Shown: positions 1 through 7,271, numbered from the stretch's first letter. The stretch: 21,959 bases of DNA from CAYYVK01 sp964475145 (GCA_964475145.1 CAYYVK010000010.1:1-21959), one strand, 5' to 3'. A program made the numbers and translations. The notes: generated by a model not told the origin, from the sequence alone.

Positions 1-2
1 AA

Positions 3-77
3 CGCCCTCGGCGGGATTTGAACCCGCGACACCTAGCTTAGGAGGCTAGTGCTCTATCCAATCTGAGCTACGAGGGC
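3..77 (-). tRNA. tRNA-Arg (anticodon CCT)
   Basis: Read on the minus strand this is a complete cloverleaf. The acceptor arms are GCCCTCG and CGAGGGC, a perfect 7 bp. The anticodon arm is CTAGC, loop CTCCTAA, GCTAG. The T arm is GCGGG, loop TTCAAAT, CCCGC, and the discriminator is G. The loop gives anticodon CCT, which reads AGG codons for arginine. No CCA is encoded after the discriminator, so it must be added enzymatically. No intron is visible. It is divergent from the aminopeptidase gene, with 38 bp between them. Confidence 0.96.
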
Positions 78-87
78 AGTACTTCAA

Positions 88-96
88 TTTTAATTA
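88..96 (+). promoter_or_regulatory. TATA box for the M29-like aminopeptidase gene
   Basis: TTTTAATTA is centred about 25 nt before the ATG at 116, the spacing expected if transcription starts at or next to the start codon. No SD is seen. Confidence 0.55.
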
Positions 97-115
97 TCTG
101 AGTCAATTAATAATT

Positions 116-1459
116 ATGCTTTCTCTTAAAGAGTTAAAGAAGATAGCAAAAGCCACAGTAGAAAGCATGCAAATAGGAAGAAAGCCGAACAAGGGGATAG
201 AAAAAGCGAGAAAGAAGTTTGGTCCTGTCGTGGATAAGCTCTTAAAGCTAAATCAGTTTACAGAAAAACAACTAAACGAAAAAGAAAAGAAAATTGTTGA
301 AAAGCTTAAAGATCCTGAGTATGGACCGCTTATAATAGAAAAGAATAAAAAGTATACGGTGAAAAAGGAAATAGGTCAGACTGTTCGGCTTGTCTATTCT
401 TCTGTAGACAAAGAATGCATCAAACTTGCTCGATTGATAAAAGAAGAGTGTTGGAAAAAGGGAGCTCATGTAACAGATTTAATGTACACATCTGAAGAAT
501 CCAGAAAGCACTTACAACTGATACCTTTTGATACTGCTGCTGAACTGCCAGAAGTTAGCAAGCTTTTTGCAGGAGCATATGACGTAAGGATCTTCCTTGG
601 TGGTGAGGAGGACATAAACTGGGCTCGTGGGTTAGAAGAGAAAGTTAAGCTAGGTGCACCAGCTTCTCAAAAGATTCACGCGATAATAGACAGAAAAAAG
701 GTTAGATGGTGTTACTTTGGTTGGCCTATAGAAAAGAAGCAGATGTTTGTCGACAAGAATTACTACAGAAAAGTTTTTTATGAGTCAATAAAAATGACAT
801 TCTCTCCAGTAGTAAAGAAGATTTGTGATTATTATCGACGTGTACTAGAAAATTCGGACGAAGTAATAATTACTGCTAAAGACGGAACAGACTTAAAATT
901 TAGCATCAAAGGAAGACCTATACTGATAGCAGATGGTATGATAGACAAAAGAGACGTTGAAATGGGTGATGTTGGCTTGAACATACCTGATGGTGAAATC
1001 TTTGTTGCGCCTTTAGAAAATTCAGCAGAAGGCTATATAATTTTCGATTTTGTTACTATTCCAGGTTTCGGCAAAGTTACTAACCTTGAAGTTGAATTCT
1101 ACAAAGGAAAAATAGTTTGGTTTGATTCTCCTCAAAAGAAAATTTTTGAAAAGTTCTTAGATTCTAACGTTGGTGACAAAGATAGAATTGCTGAGTTTGG
1201 TATAGGCGCAAATCCTGCAGCTAAGTATGTTGGCGAAACTATAGTTGATGAAAAAATTTTTGGTAGCATTCATATAGCAATAGGTAACAATACCGGAGCA
1301 TATCATGGGAAGAATAAAGCTAGCTCTCATCTTGATATGATAAAGATTATGAGAGGGAAAGGTGGTAACGTTTTTGTCGATAACAAGCTTATCATGAAAA
1401 ATGGTTTACCGGTAGGACTTAAAAAGATTAGATGGCATAGAATTAAGTATGGAAATTAA
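116..1459 (+). CDS. M29-family (thermophilic metalloprotease) aminopeptidase-like protein
   Basis: This 447-aa protein resembles family M29 metallo-aminopeptidases, which remove N-terminal residues from peptides with a two-metal site. The C-terminal half carries the family pattern. NIPDGEIFVAPLE gives E301, followed by the VTNLEVEFYKGKIV strand pair. AEFGIGAN gives E360, SIHIAIG gives H386, Y396 follows, and SSHLD gives H405 and D407. These match the order of the family's metal ligands and catalytic tyrosine. The N-terminal ~230 residues are more divergent and lysine-rich, so the true substrate may differ. The ATG at 116 is chosen because a TATA element lies about 25 nt upstream. Its 3' end overlaps uppS by 11 nt, which suggests co-transcription. 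Family is likely; substrate unknown. Confidence 0.8.
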   Translation: MLSLKELKKIAKATVESMQIGRKPNKGIEKARKKFGPVVDKLLKLNQFTEKQLNEKEKKIVEKLKDPEYGPLIIEKNKKYTVKKEIGQTVRLVYSSVDKECIKLARLIKEECWKKGAHVTDLMYTSEESRKHLQLIPFDTAAELPEVSKLFAGAYDVRIFLGGEEDINWARGLEEKVKLGAPASQKIHAIIDRKKVRWCYFGWPIEKKQMFVDKNYYRKVFYESIKMTFSPVVKKICDYYRRVLENSDEVIITAKDGTDLKFSIKGRPILIADGMIDKRDVEMGDVGLNIPDGEIFVAPLENSAEGYIIFDFVTIPGFGKVTNLEVEFYKGKIVWFDSPQKKIFEKFLDSNVGDKDRIAEFGIGANPAAKYVGETIVDEKIFGSIHIAIGNNTGAYHGKNKASSHLDMIKIMRGKGGNVFVDNKLIMKNGLPVGLKKIRWHRIKYGN

Positions 1460-2144
1460 GCCTCCAAACCATTTAGGAGTTATAATTGACGGTAATAGAA
1501 GATGGGCTAGAGCCAGAGGCCTAAAACCTTGGGAAGGGCATAGGTACGGAGCTGAAAACGTAGAAAAGTTTTTGAAATGGTGTGCAGAACTAAAAATTCC
1601 TCAAGTTTCTATATACACACTTTCTACAGAAAACTTGAACAGACCAAAAAGAGAGCTGAACGAACTCTTTAAACTTTTCAAAAAATTCTTGGTGAAATGG
1701 TTGGAAAGTGATGAGCTTGAGAAGTATGAAATAAGAGTAAAGTTTCTTGGTGATTTTAGAAAATTACCTGATGATGTTGTTAGATTGATGAAAAAAATAA
1801 TGAAAAAGACTTTAAAGTACAATAAGATTGTTCTTAACTTTTTGGTTGCTTATGGTTCTAAGTTTGAGCTTACTCAAGCGTTCAAGAAAGTTGTAGAGAA
1901 AATTATAAAATCTGGAAGAATTAGAATAACGCAAAAGGATATAGAAAAGCACCTTTTAGTTCAAACGCCTGTAGACTTAATCATCAGAACTGGTGGAATG
2001 AGCAGACTATCTAACTTTCTGCTCTGGCAGTCTGATTATGCAGAGATATACGTCACTAACACTCTATGGCCGGATTTTTCTAAAGCTGAACTAATAAGGG
2101 CTATAAGATGGTTTAACAGAATTCAGAGAAATTTTGGGAGATAA
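1449..2144 (+). CDS. uppS: cis-prenyltransferase (undecaprenyl/polyprenyl diphosphate synthase family)
   Basis: This 231-aa enzyme adds isopentenyl diphosphate units in cis to an allylic diphosphate and makes long polyprenyl diphosphates. In archaea these become the dolichol-type carriers for glycosylation. The diagnostic blocks are all present: IIDGNRRWARARG near residue 12 with the catalytic Asp14, the GH motif of WEGHRYG, YTLSTENLNRP, NFLVAYGSK, and the C-terminal block DLIIRTGGMSRLSNFLLW followed by YAEIY and LWPDF. Length is typical of the family. It starts inside the end of the aminopeptidase gene (11-nt overlap), with no SD and no obvious own promoter, so it is probably translated from the same message. 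The following gene is a GGR-family reductase, consistent with polyprenol metabolism. Confidence 0.95.
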   Translation: MEIKPPNHLGVIIDGNRRWARARGLKPWEGHRYGAENVEKFLKWCAELKIPQVSIYTLSTENLNRPKRELNELFKLFKKFLVKWLESDELEKYEIRVKFLGDFRKLPDDVVRLMKKIMKKTLKYNKIVLNFLVAYGSKFELTQAFKKVVEKIIKSGRIRITQKDIEKHLLVQTPVDLIIRTGGMSRLSNFLLWQSDYAEIYVTNTLWPDFSKAELIRAIRWFNRIQRNFGR

Positions 2145-2150
2145 TTAAGC
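2143..2150 (+). promoter_or_regulatory. TATA-like element for the GGR-family reductase gene
   Basis: AATTAAGC overlaps the uppS stop region and lies about 23 nt before the ATG at 2170. The spacing fits a leaderless message; the match is moderate. Confidence 0.4.
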
Positions 2151-2169
2151 TTATGAACAAATTAGTTTT

Positions 2170-3228
2170 ATGGAGTTTGATGTATTAGTGGTTGGTGCGT
2201 CTGTAGCTGGTTGTAGAACTGCTGAACTAATAGCTTCTAGAGGATACAGAGTTGCTATTGTAGAGGAACACGAAAAGATAGGTTTTCCTTCTAAATGCAC
2301 AGGATTAGTTAGTTGGAGGCTAAAGGAACTACTACCTGAACTACCAGAAGATATAATAGTAAACGTGGTTGAGAAAGCGAAATTCTTTTCACCCTTTGGT
2401 ATTAGCTTTGTGTTAAAATCGAAGAAGCCTGTATATGTAATAAACAGAAAAAAATTGGATTGGTATTTGTTTTCTTGCGCGTTAGAAAAAGGCTGTAAGC
2501 CGTTCTTGTCAAGAAGATTTATTCAGTTTGAAAAAGAAAAAGGCATAGCAGTCACAACTAGAGGAAATATTAAGACAAAACTTTTGATAGGTGCTGATGG
2601 AGCAAACTCTACTGTTGCTAAAGTGACATCAATCAAACAACCGTCTAAAATTTTATTTGGACTTCAATCTACAATAAAAGGAAACTTCGAAGAGGATTGT
2701 GTAGAGCTTTGGTTTGGTCAAAAAATTGCCCCAAACTTTTTTGCATGGGTTGTGCCTGAAAGCTATGCTACAGCAAGAGTAGGATTAGCAACGAATAAGA
2801 ATCCTATGTACTTCTTTAAAAGGTTTTTGAAGAATCGTGTCGGAAAATTTGTAAAGCCGGATACTGCTGGAATGCTCAGGTTCGGCCTTATGAAAGAGAC
2901 TGTTGGGGAAAGAGTTATGTTAGTTGGTGATGCTGCTTGCCAACTCAAACCCTTCAGCGGCGGTGGTATCATATATGCGTTAATTGCCTCTGAGGTTTGT
3001 GCTAAAGCATGCTGGAAAGCTTTAGAGATTGAAAAGTACGACAAAAGTTCGCTCAAAAAAATTTATGAAAATGTTTGGAAGGAAAAGTTGGGCAGAGCTA
3101 TAAAAACCGGTATGATGTACAGAAAAATTTTGTCTAATCTTCCTGATTGGCAACTAGATCTACTTTTTGCTACCATTAAAACCTTTGGAAGAAAATTCTT
3201 GGAAGGTTTTGACATGGACTTTTTATAG
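2170..3228 (+). CDS. geranylgeranyl reductase family FAD-dependent oxidoreductase
   Basis: This 352-aa flavoprotein belongs to the GGR family, which hydrogenates isoprenoid double bonds of archaeal lipids or polyprenols. The N-terminal dinucleotide-binding loop is VVGASVAGCRTAE (residues ~7-19). It is followed by the FPSKCTGLVS block with the family's conserved Cys, the substrate-pocket segment FFAWVVPESYATARVGLA, and the second FAD motif VGDAACQLKPFSGGGIIYAL near residue 255. Length is slightly shorter than the ~400 aa of typical digeranylgeranylglycerophospholipid reductases. Because uppS lies 25 nt upstream, polyprenol or dolichol saturation is as likely as membrane-lipid saturation. A GGR homologue has been assigned dolichol reduction in Haloferax. 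The 3' end overlaps the convergent gene by 6 nt. Confidence 0.9.
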   Translation: MEFDVLVVGASVAGCRTAELIASRGYRVAIVEEHEKIGFPSKCTGLVSWRLKELLPELPEDIIVNVVEKAKFFSPFGISFVLKSKKPVYVINRKKLDWYLFSCALEKGCKPFLSRRFIQFEKEKGIAVTTRGNIKTKLLIGADGANSTVAKVTSIKQPSKILFGLQSTIKGNFEEDCVELWFGQKIAPNFFAWVVPESYATARVGLATNKNPMYFFKRFLKNRVGKFVKPDTAGMLRFGLMKETVGERVMLVGDAACQLKPFSGGGIIYALIASEVCAKACWKALEIEKYDKSSLKKIYENVWKEKLGRAIKTGMMYRKILSNLPDWQLDLLFATIKTFGRKFLEGFDMDFL

Positions 3229-3570
3229 CAATCTTCCCAACAGGCTTAAAGTTCTTTCGTTTACTCTTATATGATATCTTTTACAGCCGCCTGCAGTAGT
3301 AGTAACATAGAATTCTTCATCACTTAGGCCAGCTGTTTTGACCCAAGCTAGTATCGACCTCATTATCGTTATTTTAGATACTTCATAGTTTGTTCTTTCT
3401 TGTATCTTTTCTATCTCAGGTACGTACGTGAAATCTCCCTGCAATTTGTGTTGATTCTCCATTTCTCTAAATAATTCTAAGACAACACGATAATAGGGCT
3501 TTTTCTTCTTCCTTATTACTAGATCCTGGTAATTGCTTAATGGTATTGGCAACTCACACACTTCTTGCAT
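3223..3570 (-). CDS. conserved-looking small protein of unknown function
   Basis: This 115-aa soluble protein has no signal peptide or membrane segment. I do not recognise the family. The middle part (residues ~45-80, with EIEKIQERTNYEVSKITI then ILAWVKTAG) looks helical and could be a winged-helix-like fold, followed by a strand-rich stretch around GGCKRYHIRV. That reading is weak. The start at 3570 is supported by a TTTAAG element centred 25 nt upstream (3593-3598). Its stop region overlaps the end of the convergent GGR gene by 6 nt. It lies downstream of the PINA-type gene on the same strand but has its own promoter. Confidence 0.7.
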   Translation of the reverse strand: MQEVCELPIPLSNYQDLVIRKKKKPYYRVVLELFREMENQHKLQGDFTYVPEIEKIQERTNYEVSKITIMRSILAWVKTAGLSDEEFYVTTTAGGCKRYHIRVNERTLSLLGRLL

Positions 3571-3592
3571 AATTGAAAGTTCTTACAAAAAG

Positions 3593-3598
3593 CTTAAA
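3593..3598 (-). promoter_or_regulatory. TATA box of the 115-aa unknown gene
   Basis: On the minus strand this reads TTTAAG, centred about 25 nt before the ATG at 3570. A leaderless transcript is expected. Confidence 0.5.
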
Positions 3599-3625
3599 TC
3601 TTTTCGTTGATTTAAGGTTAAAAAC

Positions 3626-5419
3626 TCAAACTAAAACTTTAATCTTCTTCTTTCCTATCACAGCCTTTACCAATTCCTTTCCTATCTTAGAATCTTTAGT
3701 AATTTTTATCTTCCCTTTTTTCCCTACAGTTGCAGAAAATAGAAACTCTTCCCCTATGTATATACATGCCGTCTTTCCTTTCAGCTTTTCTCCAAGAATA
3801 AGCTCTATGCTGTTTCCGCTTTCGTTTATACCAAAGTTAACTTCTTTACCAAAAGTAGGTATCCTCGGTTCAATTTCTATGTGTATTCCCAGAACATTCT
3901 CTATTGCTGTTATTCTACTTCCGTTTTTTCCTATGACTTTCGGTATTGCTTCGTTGCTGACACGAACGATTGCTTTGTTATCAGAAACTATTTCAACAGT
4001 TGCATAAGGGTCAAACTTCTTAAATTCTTGCAGTATTCTTTCTTTTGCCAAATTTTCTAAAGGTTTTCTTTCTTTTGTTATAGGCACTACTACATTCTCT
4101 TCACCAAAAGTGTATATCTCGTACTCTAGCTCACCAGTCTCAAAATTTCTAACCTCTACTACTGGCCTTGTTAAATCAGCTTCTGTCATTCCAGAAGGAA
4201 TTTTAACAGTCAGAGAAAGTTCTAAAACTTTCTTAACTTCTCCACCTTCTACAAAAATTATTGTATCTATTACATGCGGTATCATTCCTAGTTCAAGCCT
4301 ACTCATGAACCTTTCAATAGCATCTATAGCATCGCTTGCATGCACAACTCCTACCATTCCTATACCAGCTAAACGCATATCACAAAATATTTCAAAATCT
4401 TTCGTTTTTCTTACTTCATCAAAAATGGTATAATCTGGCCTGACTAAGAGCAAAATCTCAGCTGTCTTTTCAAAATCTCCTTCTAGTGGACCATATTGAG
4501 TAATTTCAGGACCTACTTGCAAGTCCCTTGGCGATTCAAGGGTTTTAACAACTTTACCACGAGACTGATAAAATTCTGCTAATGACGAAGCTAAAGTTGT
4601 TTTTCCGCTTCCTGGAGGCCCCGCAATTATAATTCCTTCAGCCCTTTCCTCCAGCCTTTTTATCAATTTTTCTGATAGCTTATAATCTTCAAGGGTTAGC
4701 TTAACAATTGGCCTAACAATAGTTACTTCTAGCCCATCAGAAAAAGGTGGTCTTGTTATTGCTATTCTGTAACTTCCTAGCTGGATTACAGAAGCACCAG
4801 ACCTTACTATCTCAAAGCTGCCTTCTTCACTTATTCTGGTAGCTTCTGTTATTTCTCTGATTATGTTGTTTAGCTCTTCTTGTGTAAGTGGTTCTTCCCT
4901 CAACCTAACAACCTTAAAGTTTCCTGGCTTTCCTCTTTTTGCATAAGGCGGCACACCTTCTTTCAAGTGCAAAGAAAGTGTATCGTTCGTGAAAAAACCT
5001 TCAAAAACGAGTCCTTCTGTTTTTATTTCAGGTGGGATATAGCTGACTTTTACACCTTCTGCCTCTGCAACCAGAGCTTGCACATAATCAGCTGTATAAA
5101 GCGTTCCATCCTCTTTCTTAGCAACTTCTCTTATCATTGCATCTATCCTTCCTGAATGAGCTAATTTTATGTCTTCTAAAGTAGGTCTTTCTCCAGTAAA
5201 CCTTATGCTCATTCCTTTCTTCTCGCAAAGCTCACGTATCTTCTTCAATTCTTCTAATCCTATGAAGCCAGGTTCTCTTCCTTTTGATGCCTGGGCTTGA
5301 AGCTCGTCTAAAGCAGCTAGTGGTATTATTACCTCTACATCTTTCAGCTCCTCCTTTTCCAGCATCCTCGAAATTCTTCCGTCTATTATGATCGAGGAGT
5401 CTAGTACTATCTTCTCCAT
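3626..5419 (-). CDS. PIN domain-ATPase-KH domain protein (PINA-type)
   Basis: This 597-aa protein has three modules. An N-terminal PIN nuclease-like domain (1-130) has acidic residues D7 (VLDSSIIIDG), E39 (LDELQ), D93 (GRIDAMI) and D111 (YTADYV). A VirB11/PilT-like ATPase has Walker A GPPGSGKT near 267 and Walker B YTIFDEVR near 331. A C-terminal KH domain has VIGKNGSRI near 495. This architecture is widespread in archaea. The Sulfolobus homologue PINA is reported to interact with the Holliday-junction resolvase Hjc and promote branch migration, so a role in DNA repair or recombination is inferred. The frame extends upstream to a TTG, but the ATG at 5419 is preferred because it makes the protein begin MEKIVLDSS and has an SD (GGTGA) 5 nt upstream. 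Confidence 0.93.
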   Translation of the reverse strand: MEKIVLDSSIIIDGRISRMLEKEELKDVEVIIPLAALDELQAQASKGREPGFIGLEELKKIRELCEKKGMSIRFTGERPTLEDIKLAHSGRIDAMIREVAKKEDGTLYTADYVQALVAEAEGVKVSYIPPEIKTEGLVFEGFFTNDTLSLHLKEGVPPYAKRGKPGNFKVVRLREEPLTQEELNNIIREITEATRISEEGSFEIVRSGASVIQLGSYRIAITRPPFSDGLEVTIVRPIVKLTLEDYKLSEKLIKRLEERAEGIIIAGPPGSGKTTLASSLAEFYQSRGKVVKTLESPRDLQVGPEITQYGPLEGDFEKTAEILLLVRPDYTIFDEVRKTKDFEIFCDMRLAGIGMVGVVHASDAIDAIERFMSRLELGMIPHVIDTIIFVEGGEVKKVLELSLTVKIPSGMTEADLTRPVVEVRNFETGELEYEIYTFGEENVVVPITKERKPLENLAKERILQEFKKFDPYATVEIVSDNKAIVRVSNEAIPKVIGKNGSRITAIENVLGIHIEIEPRIPTFGKEVNFGINESGNSIELILGEKLKGKTACIYIGEEFLFSATVGKKGKIKITKDSKIGKELVKAVIGKKKIKVLV

Positions 5420-5424
5420 TCGAT

Positions 5425-5429
5425 TCACC
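5425..5429 (-). promoter_or_regulatory. Shine-Dalgarno deciding the PINA start
   Basis: On the minus strand this reads GGTGA, followed by five bases and then ATG at 5419. It supports that ATG over the upstream in-frame GTG and TTG codons. Confidence 0.5.
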
Positions 5430-5465
5430 AACTATATATCATACTGGTTGTAACAAAACATATTC

Positions 5466-5472
5466 TTTTAAA
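5466..5472 (-). promoter_or_regulatory. TATA-like element upstream of the PINA-type gene
   Basis: TTTAAAA on the minus strand predicts a transcription start near 5443, giving a leader of about 24 nt that contains the SD. It sits back to back with the TATA of the divergent zinc-ribbon gene. Confidence 0.4.
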
Positions 5473-5484
5473 GATAGAAAAATA

Positions 5485-5490
5485 TTTAAA
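5485..5490 (+). promoter_or_regulatory. TATA box of the 39-aa zinc-ribbon gene
   Basis: TTTAAA, inside ATATTTAAAG, is centred about 26 nt before the ATG at 5514. It supports this small ORF as a real leaderless gene. Confidence 0.5.
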
Positions 5491-5513
5491 GTGGGTAGCC
5501 TTTTCATTTAATC

Positions 5514-5633
5514 ATGATAACTTGTCCAGAGTGTGGAAGTGATAACATAAAAATAGTCCACATGCAAACTGTATGTAGCAAATGCGGTACAGTCATAGAC
5601 GAAGGAAAGTATTCTGGCAGTAGAATCGTCTAA
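5514..5633 (+). CDS. 39-aa stand-alone TFB (TFIIB)-like zinc ribbon
   Basis: This small ORF encodes 39 residues with two metal-binding pairs, C4-P-E-C7 and C21-S-K-C24, followed by GTVIDEG. That pattern and spacing closely match the N-terminal zinc ribbon of archaeal TFB/TFIIB (CPECGS...C.xCG.V.DE), which recruits RNA polymerase. The cyclin-like repeats of TFB are missing: the frame stops 15 residues after the last Cys. A TATA box lies about 26 nt upstream, as for other genes here. It is divergent from the PINA-type gene and convergent towards hisS. It could be a miniature transcription or translation zinc-ribbon protein, a TFB-derived modulator, or a gene remnant. Function unknown. Confidence 0.65.
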   Translation: MITCPECGSDNIKIVHMQTVCSKCGTVIDEGKYSGSRIV

Positions 5634-5662
5634 AGACTGACCCTATGCTTTTTTCTCTAGAG

Positions 5663-6943
5663 TCACCTCTCACTCAAAAACTTGACAACCTCTTCTCTCT
5701 TGACTTCAAACTCTTCCCTTTTTTCCATATCTCTCACTCTCACAACACCTTTTTTCAGCTCAGCCTCACCAAGAATTATCACAAAAGGAATTTTTAAAGC
5801 ATCTGCATACTCCAACTGTCTTGTAAGCTTTCTTCCTCTCAAGTCAAAATCTGTGCTTATGTTGAAACTCCTTAACTCTTTAACCAGCTTGAGAACTTCG
5901 TTTAAAAGAGACTGGCTCGGATATGCGACGAAAGCTTTTACACTACTCTTCCTCTCTTCTACCATCTTCCTGCTTTTCATAACTTCTAAGATCCTTTCGA
6001 TGCCCAAGGATATGCCTGTAGCCGGTATATCTCGCCCACCCAAAATTCCTATGAGCTTGTCGTACCTTCCTCCACCAGCAATACTTCCTATTCCTTCTTC
6101 TACAGAAATTTCAAATATTGGCCCGGTATAATAGTCCAAGCCTCTAGCTAAGCTTAAGTCTACTTTAATTCTTTCTGATACACCCATGGAAGTAAGAAAA
6201 GATAGAAGCTCTTCAAGCTCAGATATACCCTCACACTTTCCCAAAACCTTTTTTACTTCCTCTAGGATGGTTGCATCACCTTTAATGTTAATCAACTCAA
6301 GCAATTTTCTTATAGAACTTTCAGGAACTTTCAATTTTCTTAACTCATTCTTAACTCCATCTGCACCAATCTTCTCAAGCTTATCTACAGCTCTTAGAAC
6401 ATCTTCTGTCTTTTTATCTATTCCAGCTTGCTTTAGCATAGCTGACAAAATCTTTCTGTTGTTTATTCTGACAAAAAAATCTTTAAAGCCTATTCTTTCG
6501 AGAGCAGCAACAGCACAAGCAATTATCTCTGCATCAGCCAGCATGCTTTCTGAGCCTACAATATCTACATCACACTGCAAAAATTCTCTCAACCTTCCTT
6601 TTGTTACATCACCATACCTCCAAACCTTTTGAATCTGGTACCTCTTGAAAGGTAGTGGCAAGTCAGGGTTTGAAGCTACTACTCTTGCTAAAGGAACTGT
6701 TAAGTCGTATATCAATCCCACCCTGCGTCCAGACTTGTCTTTAAACCTGTAAGTTTCCTCCAGCACTTCTGGTCCTCCTCCCTTTTTAGCTGCTAAAACA
6801 TCCCAAGATTCTATAGAAGGTGTTTCTAAGGGTTGAAAGCCAAAAGTCTCAAAGACATTTTTCACAGCAGATAAAACTTCTTGCCTTATCCTTGCCTCCT
6901 CTGGCAAAAAATCCCTTGTTCCTTTTAAAGGTTGCAACTTCAT
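5663..6943 (-). CDS. hisS: histidyl-tRNA synthetase
   Basis: This 426-aa class II enzyme attaches histidine to tRNA-His. Visible parts are KGTRDFLP near the N-terminus, motif 1 around residues 40-60, motif 2 (KRYQIQKVWRYGDVTKGRLREF, 100-121), the HisRS-specific LARGLDYYTG (265-274), the GGGRYDKLIG segment, motif 3 around GISLGIERIL, and a C-terminal anticodon-binding domain from ~335. The ATG at 6943 is the natural start because it gives MKLQPLKGTRDF. The frame is open much further upstream, through tRNA-His and an AbrB-domain ORF. No convincing TATA lies directly before the ATG, so hisS is probably transcribed together with tRNA-His, whose 3' end is 44 nt upstream. Confidence 0.97.
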   Translation of the reverse strand: MKLQPLKGTRDFLPEEARIRQEVLSAVKNVFETFGFQPLETPSIESWDVLAAKKGGGPEVLEETYRFKDKSGRRVGLIYDLTVPLARVVASNPDLPLPFKRYQIQKVWRYGDVTKGRLREFLQCDVDIVGSESMLADAEIIACAVAALERIGFKDFFVRINNRKILSAMLKQAGIDKKTEDVLRAVDKLEKIGADGVKNELRKLKVPESSIRKLLELINIKGDATILEEVKKVLGKCEGISELEELLSFLTSMGVSERIKVDLSLARGLDYYTGPIFEISVEEGIGSIAGGGRYDKLIGILGGRDIPATGISLGIERILEVMKSRKMVEERKSSVKAFVAYPSQSLLNEVLKLVKELRSFNISTDFDLRGRKLTRQLEYADALKIPFVIILGEAELKKGVVRVRDMEKREEFEVKREEVVKFLSER

Positions 6944-6987
6944 TTTCCCACTTTTTAATTTTTTGTTTATTAAGCGTATATTAGTTA

Positions 6988-7059
6988 GGCTAGGAGCGGG
7001 ATTCGAACCCGCACCTGAAGCTCCACAGGCTTCTATGCTACCGTTACACCATCCTAGCC
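6988..7059 (-). tRNA. tRNA-His (anticodon GTG) with encoded G-1
   Basis: On the minus strand the gene begins with an extra G (G-1), then acceptor GCTAGGA pairs with TCCTAGC. The discriminator is C, so the G-1:C73 identity pair of tRNA-His is present. The D arm is GTGT/GCAT, the anticodon arm is GAAGC, loop CTGTGGA, GCTTC, and the T arm is GCGGG, loop TTCGAAT, CCCGC. Anticodon is GTG. No CCA is encoded. It lies immediately upstream of hisS, the gene for its own synthetase, on the same strand, and immediately downstream of an AbrB-domain ORF that has no stop codon before it. Confidence 0.97.
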
Positions 7060-7060
7060 A

Positions 7061-7234
7061 TGAAGAAGAAGGAACAACTTTTAAACTGTTATCCTCAAGA
7101 ACGATTTTAACCCTTGAACCTTCCACCAATCTTAATTTAGCCCTTAGGCCAATAGGAATTGTTATTCTTCCTTTTGAGTCTACCTTAGAAACAGCACTAA
7201 AAGAATTTAGCTTAAGCTTGGTGAACCAATCCAC
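7061..7234 (-). CDS. AbrB/SpoVT-type DNA-binding domain ORF with no stop codon before tRNA-His
   Basis: Fifty-eight codons from a GTG at 7234 encode a swapped-hairpin AbrB domain. SKVDSKGRITIPIGLRAKL (residues 16-34), then EGSRVKIVLEDNSLKVVP, match the family core. Such proteins bind DNA as dimers and often act as repressors or antitoxins. The domain is complete by about residue 55. The frame then enters tRNA-His at codon 59 without a stop, and stays open through the tRNA and the 44-nt spacer into hisS. If RNase P cuts the tRNA from this message, the AbrB mRNA would lack a stop codon. The first 15 codons are not family-like and overlap palindromes. GTG is the first possible start; a TGA lies in frame upstream. 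Confidence 0.7.
7079..7086 (-). promoter_or_regulatory. candidate TATA box for tRNA-His/hisS inside the AbrB ORF
   Basis: On the minus strand this reads GTTTAAAA, centred about 23 nt before the 5' end of tRNA-His. It overlaps the codons for N-S-L-K of the AbrB ORF. It would allow tRNA-His and hisS to be expressed without the AbrB ORF. Confidence 0.5.
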
Positions 7235-7250
7235 CCGTGAAGGCGCTCAC
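7209..7250. promoter_or_regulatory. cluster of palindromes at the AbrB-ORF start, candidate operator
   Basis: Three inverted repeats lie within 42 bp: AGCTTAAGCT (7209-7218), TTGGT-GA-ACCAA (7218-7229), and GTGA-N6-TCAC (7237-7250). The last lies across the transcription start expected from the TATA box at 7264-7271. This suits binding by a dimeric regulator, perhaps the AbrB protein itself; that link is inference. Confidence 0.4.
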
Positions 7251-7263
7251 CCATCTTGCTCAC

Positions 7264-7271
7264 TATAAATA
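7264..7271 (-). promoter_or_regulatory. TATA box upstream of the AbrB ORF
   Basis: TATTTATA on the minus strand is centred about 33 nt before the GTG at 7234, predicting a start near 7241 and a leader of a few nucleotides. Confidence 0.45.

Noticed and set aside
3573..4007. Plus-strand ORF opposite the PINA-type gene
   Set aside because: It is a Ser/Phe-rich shadow of the coding strand with no family resemblance. The same applies to the other ORFs opposite hisS, ileS, MBF1 and the MBL gene.
5663..7234. A single 523-aa AbrB-HisRS fusion protein
   Set aside because: The frame crosses a perfect tRNA-His gene, and HisRS has its own normal N-terminus at the ATG 6943. A fusion is possible only by read-through of unprocessed RNA, so three features are annotated.
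6963..7268. Plus-strand 101-codon ORF across tRNA-His
   Set aside because: It runs antisense through the tRNA and the AbrB ORF and looks like neither a known nor a structured protein.
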